64,000 nt of DNA. Origin: an uncultured Alphaproteobacteria bacterium (lineage in GTDB: Bacteria; Pseudomonadota; Alphaproteobacteria; Caulobacterales; Aquidulcibacteraceae). Below, piece after piece: positions 56,269 through 64,000 of this stretch. Each line of letters begins with the position of its first letter. Within the stretch, counting starts at the first letter, position 1. The DNA is taken from the NCBI GenBank assembly GCA_902826335.1, contig CADEEL010000006.1, positions 1 to 64,000 of the forward strand, given 5' to 3'. The notes under the pieces are model-generated. The model had not been told where the DNA came from and did not search any database. It saw only the letters and a program-made list of their open reading frames with translations. The translations under genes were made by a program, and so were the position numbers.

Positions 56269-56843
56269 ATCTCATCCTGTTTGGCCCGCCGGCGGCGGGT
56301 AAGGGCACGCAGGCCAAACGCCTCGTCGATGAGCGCGGCTTCATTCAGCTGTCGACCGGCGATCTTTTGCGCGCCGCGCGCAAGAGCGGCGCCGAACTCG
56401 GCCAGCGCGTGGCCGCGATCATGGATTCCGGCGCGCTCGTTTCGGACGACATCGTGATCGCGCTCATCGAGGAGCAACTCGCCGCCCATGCGGGGGCGAG
56501 TTTCATCTTTGACGGCTTTCCCCGCACGCTCGCCCAGGCGGACGCGCTGGACGCCCTGCTGGCGCGCCATGGCGCGCGGATCGACCTCGTCATTCGCCTG
56601 GAGGTCGATGAGGCCGCGCTGATCGCCCGCGTAACGAAGCGGTTCGAGGCGGAGGGCAGGGCCGACGATAACCCCGAGAGCTTTAAGGTCCGCCTCAAGG
56701 CCTATTCGGACCAGACCGCCCCGCTCGCGGCCCATTACAAGGCGCAAGGCAAGCTGGCGGGGGTGGACGGCATGGCCCCGATCGAGGCGGTGGCGGGGGC
56801 GATTTCGGCGGCATTACAGCGGCTGGGGGGCGGGGCCGCCTAA
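56265..56843 (+). CDS. adk: Adenylate kinase (short-LID form)
   Basis: A 192-residue enzyme interconverting AMP, ADP and ATP. The P-loop is GPPAAGKGT (second-position Ala instead of the usual Gly), the AMP site is [14 protein letters not shown], and [14 protein letters not shown] is intact. The LID is short ([15 protein letters not shown]), so no zinc site. Coupled to secY. Confidence 0.96.
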   Translation: MNLILFGPPAAGKGTQAKRLVDERGFIQLSTGDLLRAARKSGAELGQRVAAIMDSGALVSDDIVIALIEEQLAAHAGASFIFDGFPRTLAQADALDALLARHGARIDLVIRLEVDEAALIARVTKRFEAEGRADDNPESFKVRLKAYSDQTAPLAAHYKAQGKLAGVDGMAPIEAVAGAISAALQRLGGGAA

Positions 56844-56977
56844 ACGCCGCATGCGCCGGCATTGACGCGGCATTTCGCCTCGCTATAACCGGCCGCTTCG
56901 CGCAGGTTTTGACCGCGTCTCCGGCACGGCCGTCCAGGCCGGCGGGACAGCGGCGTTTTTCATTTTGGAGTTCTCCC

Positions 56978-57358
56978 ATGGCGCGTATCGCCGGCGTCAA
57001 TATTCCCACCAACAAGCGCGTCGTCATCGCGCTCCAGTATATCCACGGCATCGGCAAGGCCCACGCCAAGGATATCTGCGAGAAAGTGGGCGTCGAGGCC
57101 GAACGCCGGGTCAGCCAATTGACCGACGCTGAAGTGCTGCAGATCCGCGAAACCATCGATCGCGATTATGCGGTCGAGGGCGATCTGCGGCGCGAAACAG
57201 CCCAGAACATCAAGCGGCTGATGGACCTCGGCAGCTATCGCGGCCTGCGCCATCGGCGCGGGCTGCCAGTGCGCGGCCAGCGCACCCACACCAACGCCCG
57301 CACCCGGAAAGGGCCCTCCAAGCCTATCGCCGGCAAGAAGCAAGCCACCAAGAAATAA
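56978..57358 (+). CDS. rpsM: 30S ribosomal protein S13
   Basis: A 126-residue S13 contacting tRNA and the 50[41 protein letters not shown]. Start ATG after GGAG. Opens the alpha operon order; no rpmJ gene precedes it. Confidence 0.97.
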   Translation: MARIAGVNIPTNKRVVIALQYIHGIGKAHAKDICEKVGVEAERRVSQLTDAEVLQIRETIDRDYAVEGDLRRETAQNIKRLMDLGSYRGLRHRRGLPVRGQRTHTNARTRKGPSKPIAGKKQATKK

Positions 57359-57382
57359 GACGTTTTCTGATCGAGAGTTGAA

Positions 57383-57772
57383 ATGGCCAAGGAAGCAACC
57401 CGCGTTAAGAAGCGCGAACGCAAAAACATCGTGTCTGGCGTCGCCCACGTCGCGGCGTCGTTCAACAACACGATGATCACCATCGCCGACGCGCAAGGCA
57501 ACACGATCGCCTGGTGCTCGTCCGGCGCGATGGGATTCAAGGGATCGCGGAAATCCACGCCCTATGCCGCGCAGGTCGCCGCCGAGGAGGCGGGTCGCAA
57601 GGCCATGGAACATGGCATGCGCACGCTTGAGGTCGAGGTGTCTGGGCCGGGCTCGGGCCGCGAAAGCGCGCTCCGGGCGCTGCAGGCGGTTGGCTTCACC
57701 GTCACGGCGATCAAGGACGTGACGCCGATCCCGCACAATGGGTGCCGGCCGCCCAAGCGGCGCCGGGTCTAA
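57383..57772 (+). CDS. rpsK: 30S ribosomal protein S11
   Basis: A 129-residue S11 of the platform: [52 protein letters not shown]. 24 bp after rpsM. Confidence 0.98.
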   Translation: MAKEATRVKKRERKNIVSGVAHVAASFNNTMITIADAQGNTIAWCSSGAMGFKGSRKSTPYAAQVAAEEAGRKAMEHGMRTLEVEVSGPGSGRESALRALQAVGFTVTAIKDVTPIPHNGCRPPKRRRV

Positions 57773-57841
57773 CCCAAGCGCTCATCCGTATGCGCCTCAA
57801 TTGGGCGCGCCCACATTGTCGAATGCCGAAGGCGAACGCCC

Positions 57842-58867
57842 ATGATGTCGATTGAACGCAACTGGCTTGAACTCATCAGGCCCAAGAAACCAATCGTCGA
57901 GCACGATTACGATCCCGCGCGCCGCGCCACGCTGACGGCCGAGCCGCTCGAGCGCGGCTTTGGCATGACGCTGGGCAATTCGCTGCGCCGCGTGCTGCTC
58001 TCCTCGTTGCAGGGCGCTGCGATCACGGCGGTGCAGATCGACGGGGTCGTGCACGAATTTTCGTCCATCCCCGGCATTCGCGAAGATGTGACGGACATTG
58101 TCCTCAATCTCAAGCAGGTCGCCATTCGCATGCGCGGCGAAGGCCCAAAGAAGGTGATGCTCAAGGCCCAAGGGCCCGGCGAGGTGAAGGCCAAGGACAT
58201 CCAGACCGTCTCGGACATGGAGATCCTCAATCCGGACCATGTCATCTGCACGCTGGATGACAGCGCCTCGTTCCGCGCCGAGCTCACGATCAACAACGGC
58301 AAGGGCTATGTGCCAGCCGAGCACAATCGCCCCGACGATGCGCCCATCGGCCTCATCGCCATCGACGCGATTTATTCGCCGGTGCGCCGCGTCGCTTATC
58401 GCGTCGAGAACACACGCGAAGGCCAGGTGCTCGATTACGACAAGCTGATCATGGACGTGGAGACCAATGGCGCGCTCCGCCCCGAGGACGCGATCGCTTA
58501 CGCCGCACGCATCCTGCAAGACCAGCTGCAAGTGTTCATCACATTCGAGGAGCCGAAGGCGAAGAAGGAAGGCCTGGCAGACAAGCCGGACCTGCCGTTC
58601 AATCCCGCGCTGCTCAAGAAGGTTGATGAGCTGGAGCTGTCGGTCCGTTCGGCCAACTGTCTAAAGAACGATAATATCGTTTACATCGGCGATCTCATCC
58701 AGAAGTCCGAGGGCGAAATGCTGCGCACGCCGAATTTCGGCCGCAAGAGCCTCAACGAGATCAAGGAAGTGCTGGCCACGATGGGGCTTCATCTCGGCAT
58801 GCCGGTGGAGAATTGGCCGCCGGAAAATATTGAAGACCTGGCCAAGAAATACGAGGATGCGATCTGA
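57842..58867 (+). CDS. rpoA: RNA polymerase alpha subunit
   Basis: A 341-residue alpha subunit. The N-terminal assembly domain has [20 protein letters not shown]; after a linker near residue 240 the C-terminal domain carries [20 protein letters not shown] and [18 protein letters not shown], which bind UP elements and activators. Two adjacent ATGs; the first is used. The usual rpsD gene does not sit between rpsK and rpoA. Confidence 0.98.
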   Translation: MMSIERNWLELIRPKKPIVEHDYDPARRATLTAEPLERGFGMTLGNSLRRVLLSSLQGAAITAVQIDGVVHEFSSIPGIREDVTDIVLNLKQVAIRMRGEGPKKVMLKAQGPGEVKAKDIQTVSDMEILNPDHVICTLDDSASFRAELTINNGKGYVPAEHNRPDDAPIGLIAIDAIYSPVRRVAYRVENTREGQVLDYDKLIMDVETNGALRPEDAIAYAARILQDQLQVFITFEEPKAKKEGLADKPDLPFNPALLKKVDELELSVRSANCLKNDNIVYIGDLIQKSEGEMLRTPNFGRKSLNEIKEVLATMGLHLGMPVENWPPENIEDLAKKYEDAI

Positions 58868-58909
58868 TCCCCCTACTCGGATCATCGCCTAGGAATTGAG
58901 AGCACGATC

Positions 58910-59323
58910 ATGCGTCACGGCATCGCCCAGAAGAAGCTCAATCGCACCGCGAGCCATCGCACCGCCATGTTCGCGAACATGGCCGCCGCGCTCATCAAGC
59001 ACGAGCAGATCGTAACGACCTTGCCGAAGGCCAAGGCGCTGCGCCCCGTCGTGGAGAAGCTGGTGACCTTGTCCAAGCGCGGCGATCTCTCAGCGCGCCG
59101 TCTGGCGGCTTCGCGCCTTCGCGACGAGGCGATGACGCACAAGCTCTTCGAAACGCTCGGCCCCCGCTACAAGGCGCGCGCCGGCGGCTATACGCGCGTG
59201 CTGAAGGCCGGCTTCCGGTATGGCGATAACGCGCCGCTGGCTGTCATCGAATTCGTTGATCGCGATGAAAGCGCCAAGGGCCAAGATAGCGGGCCGGCAG
59301 AACGGTCCGGCGACGCAGACTAA
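58910..59323 (+). CDS. rplQ: 50S ribosomal protein L17
   Basis: A 137-residue L17: [40 protein letters not shown]-like [14 protein letters not shown], and [18 protein letters not shown]. The C-terminal tail is polar. Last gene of the ribosomal cluster; no clear terminator follows. Confidence 0.97.
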   Translation: MRHGIAQKKLNRTASHRTAMFANMAAALIKHEQIVTTLPKAKALRPVVEKLVTLSKRGDLSARRLAASRLRDEAMTHKLFETLGPRYKARAGGYTRVLKAGFRYGDNAPLAVIEFVDRDESAKGQDSGPAERSGDAD

Positions 59324-59438
59324 GATAGCTATTCGCGCCGATTACCCCAGGTCGACATTCATCAGCTGATTTGCCGCCGTAGGCTGCAAGCTGCAACCGG
59401 GTCACGTTGGCTCATGGTGCTCCGCCACTAGGCATGTG

Positions 59439-59738
59439 CTATTGTCCAGGGGTGGTCGTGCCGGATCGATTTTGCAGGCGACTTAAATTTTGCTGCGTGC
59501 GTTCAGCAGTTTCGCGCTCGGCGCGCTCGCTGACGCAACGGCGTACGCCGAGTCTGCTGCCGAGCGTCGGTTCGCGGCGGCAGATTACCCGTTCCGGGGC
59601 GCCTTCAGCGGCCGCATCGATCGCCGCAGTCTCCTGCACCTGGGCCGTTGCTACAGCATCAGGCGCGCCAGGCGCCGGTTCCGGTTCACCGGCAACGGCC
59701 TGAAGCAAAACTGCAACAACCATTCCAAGCATAAGCAT
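59439..59738 (-). CDS. Small secreted protein with CRR...RRC cysteine pair
   Basis: About 97-99 residues. Signal peptide LGMVVAVLLQAVAG, then an Ala/Glu-rich spacer and a C-terminal motif RVICRREPTLGSRLGVRRCV followed by a charged helix. The two cysteines could form a disulfide. The pattern resembles small uncharacterised exported proteins of alphaproteobacteria that I recall. The second ATG (two codons on) has better spacing to GGAGA. Opposite in strand to both neighbours. Confidence 0.7.
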   Translation of the reverse strand: MLMLGMVVAVLLQAVAGEPEPAPGAPDAVATAQVQETAAIDAAAEGAPERVICRREPTLGSRLGVRRCVSERAERETAERTQQNLSRLQNRSGTTTPGQ

Positions 59739-59956
59739 TCTCCAACAATTCCGTGGCCTGGGCGACGGCACCTAAACGTCGCGTCGATAAGCACCGGGCG
59801 TTGACGCGGGTGCGCGGGCAGGCGCTCAATACTAGGTCTCCACGCTTATCACAACATTCGGCGAAGCCGCGTCTATAAGAAGGCGACGACTGACACGCGG
59901 TAGGCGACGATTGCATCAGAGGTGCGCCGCGCGTCTTATTGCCCTAGTTGGGGTAC

Positions 59957-61276
59957 ATGTCCGATCTCTTCGAAGCCGCCGGCTTGGACCAGGGCGCCCC
60001 ACGTCCGCTGGCCGATCGCCTTCGCCCGCAAACCCTCTCCGAAGTCGTGGGCCAGGATCATCTGCTCGCGCCAGACTCGCCGATCGGGCGCATGCTGGCG
60101 CAGAAGCGCTTGGCTTCCATGGTGCTGTGGGGGCCGCCTGGCGTTGGCAAGACGACCATAGCGCGCCTGCTCGCTCAGGAGACGAATCTCCATTTCGAAC
60201 AGGTGAGCGCCGTCTTCTCCGGGGTCGCGGACCTGCGCAAAGTGTTCGAGGCCGCGAAGGCCCGGCGCAGCGCCGGCCAGGGCACGCTGCTTTTTGTCGA
60301 TGAAATTCATCGCTTCAACCGTGCGCAGCAGGATGGCTTTCTACCGTACGTAGAGCAGGGCGTCGTCACCCTCGTGGGCGCGACGACCGAAAATCCCAGC
60401 TTCGAGATCAACGCGGCGCTCTTGTCGCGTGCACAGGTTTTTGTGCTCAAGCGGTTGGATGAGGCGGCGCTGGAGAAACTCCTCGTACGCGCTGAAGCCC
60501 TGCTGCAGTGCGGGCTGCCATTGACGCAGGAGGCGCGCGGCGCCCTCACGGCGATGGCCGATGGAGACGGGCGCTATCTCCTCAGTCTCGCGGAGGAATT
60601 GTCCAGTCTCGGCGCGCGCGCGCAGCTCGCGCCGGGCGATCTTGGCAAGTTCCTGCAAAAGCGCGCCCCGGCCTACGACAAGGATCGCGAGGAGCACTAC
60701 AATCTCATCTCCGCGCTGCACAAAAGCCTGCGCGGCTCCGATCCCGACGCGGCGCTCTATTGGCTTGCGCGCATGGTGATCGGCGGGGAGGACCTGCTCT
60801 TCATCGCGCGCCGGCTGGTGCGCGCGGCGGCTGAGGATGTGGGCCTTGCCGATCCCACCGCGCTGCTCATCGCCAATGCCGCGAAGGACGCGGTGCATTT
60901 CATAGGCCCGCCCGAGGCCGAACTCCATCTCGCCCAAGCGGTCCTGCACATCGCCACCGCGCCGAAATCCAACGCGGCTTACACGGCATGGAAGGCCGCC
61001 AAGGCCGCCGCCAGCGAGACAGGAACGCTCATGCCCCCGAAGCACATCCTCAATGCGCCCACCACGCTGATGGGCGAGCTCGGCTACGGCAAGGGTTATG
61101 AGTACGATCATGACACCGAGGGCGGATTTTCCGGCCAGAATTATTTTCCAGAAGACATGAAACGGCGGCGCTTCTATCAGCCGACGGAGCGCGGGCGCGA
61201 GGCCGCGATCAAGGAGCGGCTGGCGCAATGGGCCAAGCTCAGAACGGAGAATTCCAGCGGTGGCGCTGCAGGTTGA
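59957..61276 (+). CDS. rarA: Replication-associated recombination protein A (AAA ATPase)
   Basis: A 439-residue clamp-loader-like ATPase acting at stalled forks. Walker A GPPGVGKTT near residue 60, Walker B LLFVDEIHRFNRAQQD, sensor GATTENPSFE, and the C-terminal tetramerisation region QNYFPEDMKRRRFYQPTERG. The ATG of MSDLFEAAG is used; a TTG three codons earlier is possible. The position after rplQ matches a common alphaproteobacterial order. Confidence 0.95.
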   Translation: MSDLFEAAGLDQGAPRPLADRLRPQTLSEVVGQDHLLAPDSPIGRMLAQKRLASMVLWGPPGVGKTTIARLLAQETNLHFEQVSAVFSGVADLRKVFEAAKARRSAGQGTLLFVDEIHRFNRAQQDGFLPYVEQGVVTLVGATTENPSFEINAALLSRAQVFVLKRLDEAALEKLLVRAEALLQCGLPLTQEARGALTAMADGDGRYLLSLAEELSSLGARAQLAPGDLGKFLQKRAPAYDKDREEHYNLISALHKSLRGSDPDAALYWLARMVIGGEDLLFIARRLVRAAAEDVGLADPTALLIANAAKDAVHFIGPPEAELHLAQAVLHIATAPKSNAAYTAWKAAKAAASETGTLMPPKHILNAPTTLMGELGYGKGYEYDHDTEGGFSGQNYFPEDMKRRRFYQPTERGREAAIKERLAQWAKLRTENSSGGAAG

Positions 61277-61332
61277 TGCGGCGCAAGGCGCGGGTGCGCG
61301 ATTGGACCTAAACGGCGCGCCAGGAGGCGCTC

Positions 61333-61926
61333 ATGGCTCGTATTTTTCTGCTCTATGGAACCACCGAAGGGCATACCCGGAAGGTGGTTGACTTCGTCGC
61401 CGAGCGGCTGCGTCAAAAGGGGCTCGAGGTCGATGTGCATGACGCCCTTCATTTCGTGGATGCGTTCGATCCCAAGGCCTATGGCGGCGCGCTGATCGCG
61501 GCCTCGCTGCACATTGGCAAATATCAGGCGCCGGTGCGCCGCTTTGCGAAACAATGCGCGACGGCGCTCACACAATTGCCGAATGCATTCCTGAGCGTGT
61601 CGCTCGCGGCGGCCGGGCACGAGGAAGAGGATGCGGCGGGCTTGAAGGAGTGCGTGGAGAATTTCCAAGAAGAAACGCAATGGCGACCGCAGGAAGTGCA
61701 GCACATAGCCGGCGCCTTCCGCTACACCGAGTACGATTTCTTCAAAAAATGGATCATGAAGCGCATCGCCAGGGACAAGGGCGCGCCCGTCGACACAAGT
61801 CGCGATTGGGAGCTGACTGATTGGGAGGCGCTGGGACGCGCCATCGACGCTTTCGCGGCGCGGCTGCCGGCCATTGCGGTTTCAGGCCGAGTGGAGACCG
61901 GATCGGCTGCTCGTAAATCGCAATAG
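61333..61926 (+). CDS. HemG-like flavodoxin-domain protein (protoporphyrinogen oxidase-type)
   Basis: A 197-residue flavoprotein. FLLYGTTEGHTRKVVDFVAE is a flavodoxin FMN phosphate loop; ALIAASLHIGKYQAPVRRFAK and FKKWIMKRIARDKG match menaquinone-dependent protoporphyrinogen IX dehydrogenase HemG, including its characteristic insertion. The start has AGGAGG. HemG oxidises protoporphyrinogen with quinone as acceptor; other flavodoxin-like roles remain possible, since many alphaproteobacteria use HemJ. Confidence 0.8.
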   Translation: MARIFLLYGTTEGHTRKVVDFVAERLRQKGLEVDVHDALHFVDAFDPKAYGGALIAASLHIGKYQAPVRRFAKQCATALTQLPNAFLSVSLAAAGHEEEDAAGLKECVENFQEETQWRPQEVQHIAGAFRYTEYDFFKKWIMKRIARDKGAPVDTSRDWELTDWEALGRAIDAFAARLPAIAVSGRVETGSAARKSQ

Positions 61927-62070
61927 CCTACAAATTCGTCCGCGTTCTCCCTCATTTTCGATATTTCGAAAACCAAAAACCAAGCCGGAATACCGGCTTC
62001 CACTTCTCCCGAACGCGGAGCAGGGAGCGCAGAAGCTTGCGAAAGCGGGGGGACTCGCCCAGATCGGCGC

Positions 62071-62808
62071 GTGAAGAAACAAGTCCACCAGGGTCTGTCC
62101 GCGACGGACGCCGCCTACGCCCGCTCATTCCTCCTCCACGAGGACGCGCACATCCTCGTCTTCAACAAGCCCGCTGGCCTTGCCGTGCAGGGCGGCGCGG
62201 GCGTCGCCCAAAGCCTGGAAAGTCTCCTTGCCGCTTTCGCCAAATCCAACGGCAAGCGCCCACGCCTTGTGCATCGGCTCGACCGCGAGACCAGCGGCCT
62301 CATCGTCGCTGCGCGCACGAAGCCGGCGGCCGCTTTTCTCAGCGCGGCCTTCGCCGAGCGCCGCGTGGAGAAAACCTATCTCGCAATCGTGTGCGGCGGC
62401 GCGCCCGCGCCGGCTGCGGGGGAGATCGAAGCGCCACTGAACAAGGCCAAACGCGCGGGGCTGGACGTGATGGAGGTCGCCGCGGGCGGACAGGTTGCGC
62501 GCACGATCTACCAAACCCTGTCCGCGACGGCGCAGGCCGCGCTGGTTGAACTCAGGCCCGAAACCGGACGCATGCATCAATTACGCGTCCACCTCGCGCA
62601 TATCGGCCGGCCGATTTTCGGCGATGGCAAGTATGGCGGTCTGTTCGCCATGAGCGACGTGGCCGCGCCAGGCCTCATGCTGCATGCGGCGCGCCTAAAG
62701 ATCCCTCACCCCGCCGGCGGCGCCATGGAATTCACGGCCCCGCCTCCGGCCGCCTTAGCGCAAATCGTCGCGCGGTTGGGGCTGAAACTGGCGGAAAGCG
62801 GCGCATAG
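62071..62808 (+). CDS. RluA-family RNA pseudouridine synthase lacking an S4 domain
   Basis: A 245-residue synthase converting uridine to pseudouridine in rRNA or tRNA. Catalytic Asp is in LVHRLDRETSGLIVAA (about residue 72); VFNKPAGLAVQGG opens the domain and ETGRMHQLRVHLAHIG closes it. Starts with GTG. It lacks the N-terminal S4 RNA-binding domain carried by the neighbouring paralog, so target choice probably differs. Fifteen bp before crcB; likely one operon. Confidence 0.9.
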   Translation: MKKQVHQGLSATDAAYARSFLLHEDAHILVFNKPAGLAVQGGAGVAQSLESLLAAFAKSNGKRPRLVHRLDRETSGLIVAARTKPAAAFLSAAFAERRVEKTYLAIVCGGAPAPAAGEIEAPLNKAKRAGLDVMEVAAGGQVARTIYQTLSATAQAALVELRPETGRMHQLRVHLAHIGRPIFGDGKYGGLFAMSDVAAPGLMLHAARLKIPHPAGGAMEFTAPPPAALAQIVARLGLKLAESGA

Positions 62809-62823
62809 GCATAAAAGCCGGGC

Positions 62824-63192
62824 GTGCAAAACCTTCTGCTTGTGGCTCTTGGCGGCGCCGTGGGCGCCGGCGCACGCTATGGCCTGAGCCTTCTCGCTGA
62901 ACGGATGGGCGCCGCGAACTTCCCGTGGGCGACACTTGTGGTGAATGTCGGGGGCGGATTCGCCATGGGTCTCCTTGCTGGCTGGCTGGGCGCGGGCGGG
63001 CCGGCTTTGCGCCTCCTGCTCGGCGTGGGCCTGCTTGGGGGCTTCACGACGTTCTCGGCCTTTTCGATCGAAGCCGTGCGCTTGATCGAAGCCAATCAAT
63101 GGGGCGCCGCGCTGGGTTACGTGGCGGCTTCGGTGTTTGTTTCGATCGGCGCGTGCTGGGTGGGGCTGGCGTTGGCGCGGAGCGCGGCATGA
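62824..63192 (+). CDS. crcB: Fluoride ion channel CrcB/Fluc
   Basis: A 122-residue inner-membrane fluoride exporter with four helices. GGAVGAGARYGLS at the N-terminus, NVGGGFAMGLLAGW (conserved Asn) and GFTTFSAFSIEAV with the phenylalanine box are characteristic. Dimerises to form the pore. GTG start; the 4-bp overlap with the next gene implies coupling. No fluoride riboswitch is visible in the short upstream gap. Confidence 0.95.
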   Translation: MQNLLLVALGGAVGAGARYGLSLLAERMGAANFPWATLVVNVGGGFAMGLLAGWLGAGGPALRLLLGVGLLGGFTTFSAFSIEAVRLIEANQWGAALGYVAASVFVSIGACWVGLALARSAA

Positions 63193-64000
63193 AACTCGTC
63201 GAGCAAATCGCGGTCAGCCCAGACGAGGGCGAAGTTCGGCTCGATCGCTGGTTGCGGCGGCGCGCGCCGCATCTAACCCAGGGGCAGATCGAAAAGCTGG
63301 TGCGCACCGGCCAAGTGCGTGTCGATGGCGCGCGCGCGAAAGCGAACGATCGCCTCCAGGCTGGCCAGATCATCCGCGTACCGCCAATCCCTGAAGAGCG
63401 GCGCATGCCGCGCGGCGTCAGCGAACGCGATGTAGAATTCGTTCGAAGCCTTGTGCTGCACCGCGATGATGACGTGATCGTGCTCAACAAGCCGGCGGGC
63501 CTCGCAACCCAGGGCGGCGCGAAGACGCCCCGCCACATCGATGCGCTGCTTGATGGGCTCAAGTTCGAGCGCGAAGAGAAGCCTAAACTGGTGCATCGGC
63601 TGGACCGCGACACGTCCGGTTGCCTCGTGCTCGCGCGCCACCCACGCGCCGCGGCGCACCTGGCGGCGGCGTTTCGCGCGCGCGAGGCCGAGAAGATTTA
63701 CTGGGCGATCGTGCTTGGCTCCCCGCGCCCGCTCTCCGGGCAAATCCGAGGCTGGATGTGCAAGAAGGCGGGCCCGGGCGAGGAAGACCGCGAGATGATG
63801 CGGCGGTGCGTGCAGACCGACGAGGGCGCCGTTCATGCAATCACCGATTACGTCACCTTGTCCGACGCTGGCGGCAAGGCGGCGTGGGTGGCGTTGAAAC
63901 CGCTCACCGGGCGCACGCATCAATTGCGCTTTCATATGGCGGAGATCGGCTGCGCCATCGCTGGTGATCGCAAGTATACATGTGATCGCGCAACGCCTGG
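63189..64000 (+). CDS. RluC/RluD-type pseudouridine synthase with S4 domain (cut by window end)
   Basis: At least 270 residues; the frame runs off the right edge. Residues about 15-65 are an S4 RNA-binding domain (VRLDRWLRRRAPHLTQGQIE, VRTGQVRVDGARAKANDRL). The synthase core has VLNKPAGLATQGG, the catalytic LVHRLDRDTSGCLVLA and GRTHQLRFHMAEIG. RluC-like by layout, the usual partner of rarA-crcB in alphaproteobacteria. The start ATG overlaps crcB by 4 bp. Confidence 0.93.
   Translation, partial: MKLVEQIAVSPDEGEVRLDRWLRRRAPHLTQGQIEKLVRTGQVRVDGARAKANDRLQAGQIIRVPPIPEERRMPRGVSERDVEFVRSLVLHRDDDVIVLNKPAGLATQGGAKTPRHIDALLDGLKFEREEKPKLVHRLDRDTSGCLVLARHPRAAAHLAAAFRAREAEKIYWAIVLGSPRPLSGQIRGWMCKKAGPGEEDREMMRRCVQTDEGAVHAITDYVTLSDAGGKAAWVALKPLTGRTHQLRFHMAEIGCAIAGDRKYTCDRATP

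Noticed and set aside
59772-59956. Possible small RNA gene between the secreted protein and rarA
   Set aside because: No stable hairpin with T tract and no recognisable tmRNA, SRP or 6S-like features could be found.
62808-62824. Fluoride riboswitch before crcB
   Set aside because: Only about 15 bp separate the genes; there is no room and no GGxGATG-like core.

Overview
The window is a chromosomal segment of a high-GC Gram-negative alphaproteobacterium. Evidence for this includes Tat-lipoprotein signals, a long TonB-dependent receptor, PhoX, fbp-type iron uptake, and the order rplQ-rarA-crcB-rluC at the right end. Possible promoters before several tRNAs resemble the Caulobacter housekeeping pattern TTGACG-N10-14-GCTANA. 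A Caulobacterales/Hyphomonadaceae-like host is my inference; no rRNA is present to confirm it. There is no integrase, transposase, CRISPR array, phage structural cluster or replication origin.

Layout. 1-11 kb: mixed metabolic genes (CHAD protein, thioesterase, acyl-CoA dehydrogenase, cytochrome c, a GFA/HxlR divergent pair, an Fe-S uracil-DNA glycosylase, a Tat-lipoprotein hydrolase), then a three-gene iron(III) ABC operon (fbpA-fbpB-fbpC). 11-21 kb: tRNA-Val, gph, glmU-rpiA, Tat-exported PhoX phosphatase and a 1,180-residue Oar-like TonB receptor. 21-35 kb: tRNA-Gln, tRNA-Pro, sppA, purQ, nadK, an RND efflux pair, cytochrome c, a sodium:solute symporter paired with a DUF2785-like lipoprotein, and tRNA-Thr. 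35-45 kb: a tandem-domain muramidase, a mosaic palindromic element, an unusual small gene, metG, rlmB, tRNA-Tyr, tRNA-Gly, tuf, a dense palindrome cluster, an outer-membrane protein and a GSG-repeat adhesin-like protein. 45-59 kb: the S10-spc-alpha ribosomal operons from rpsJ to rplQ, including secY, adk and rpoA. 59-64 kb: a small secreted protein, rarA, a HemG-like flavoprotein, and two RluA-type pseudouridine synthases flanking crcB.

The coding content is mostly ordinary housekeeping. The most notable feature is intergenic: at least two families of structured palindromic repeats whose stems differ from copy to copy but stay complementary, while a loop or bulge sequence stays constant. One family has four full copies and a half copy; loop core ACCGGTNTCCAC, with both outer and inner stems covarying. 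The other has two adjacent, oppositely oriented copies placed inside the spc ribosomal operon between rpmD and rplO, each with an unpaired TTRT bulge before a GGACTT stem. A third, mosaic family built on CTCCCCCG...CGGGGGAG hairpins has three members, one of them bounded by 14-bp terminal inverted repeats.
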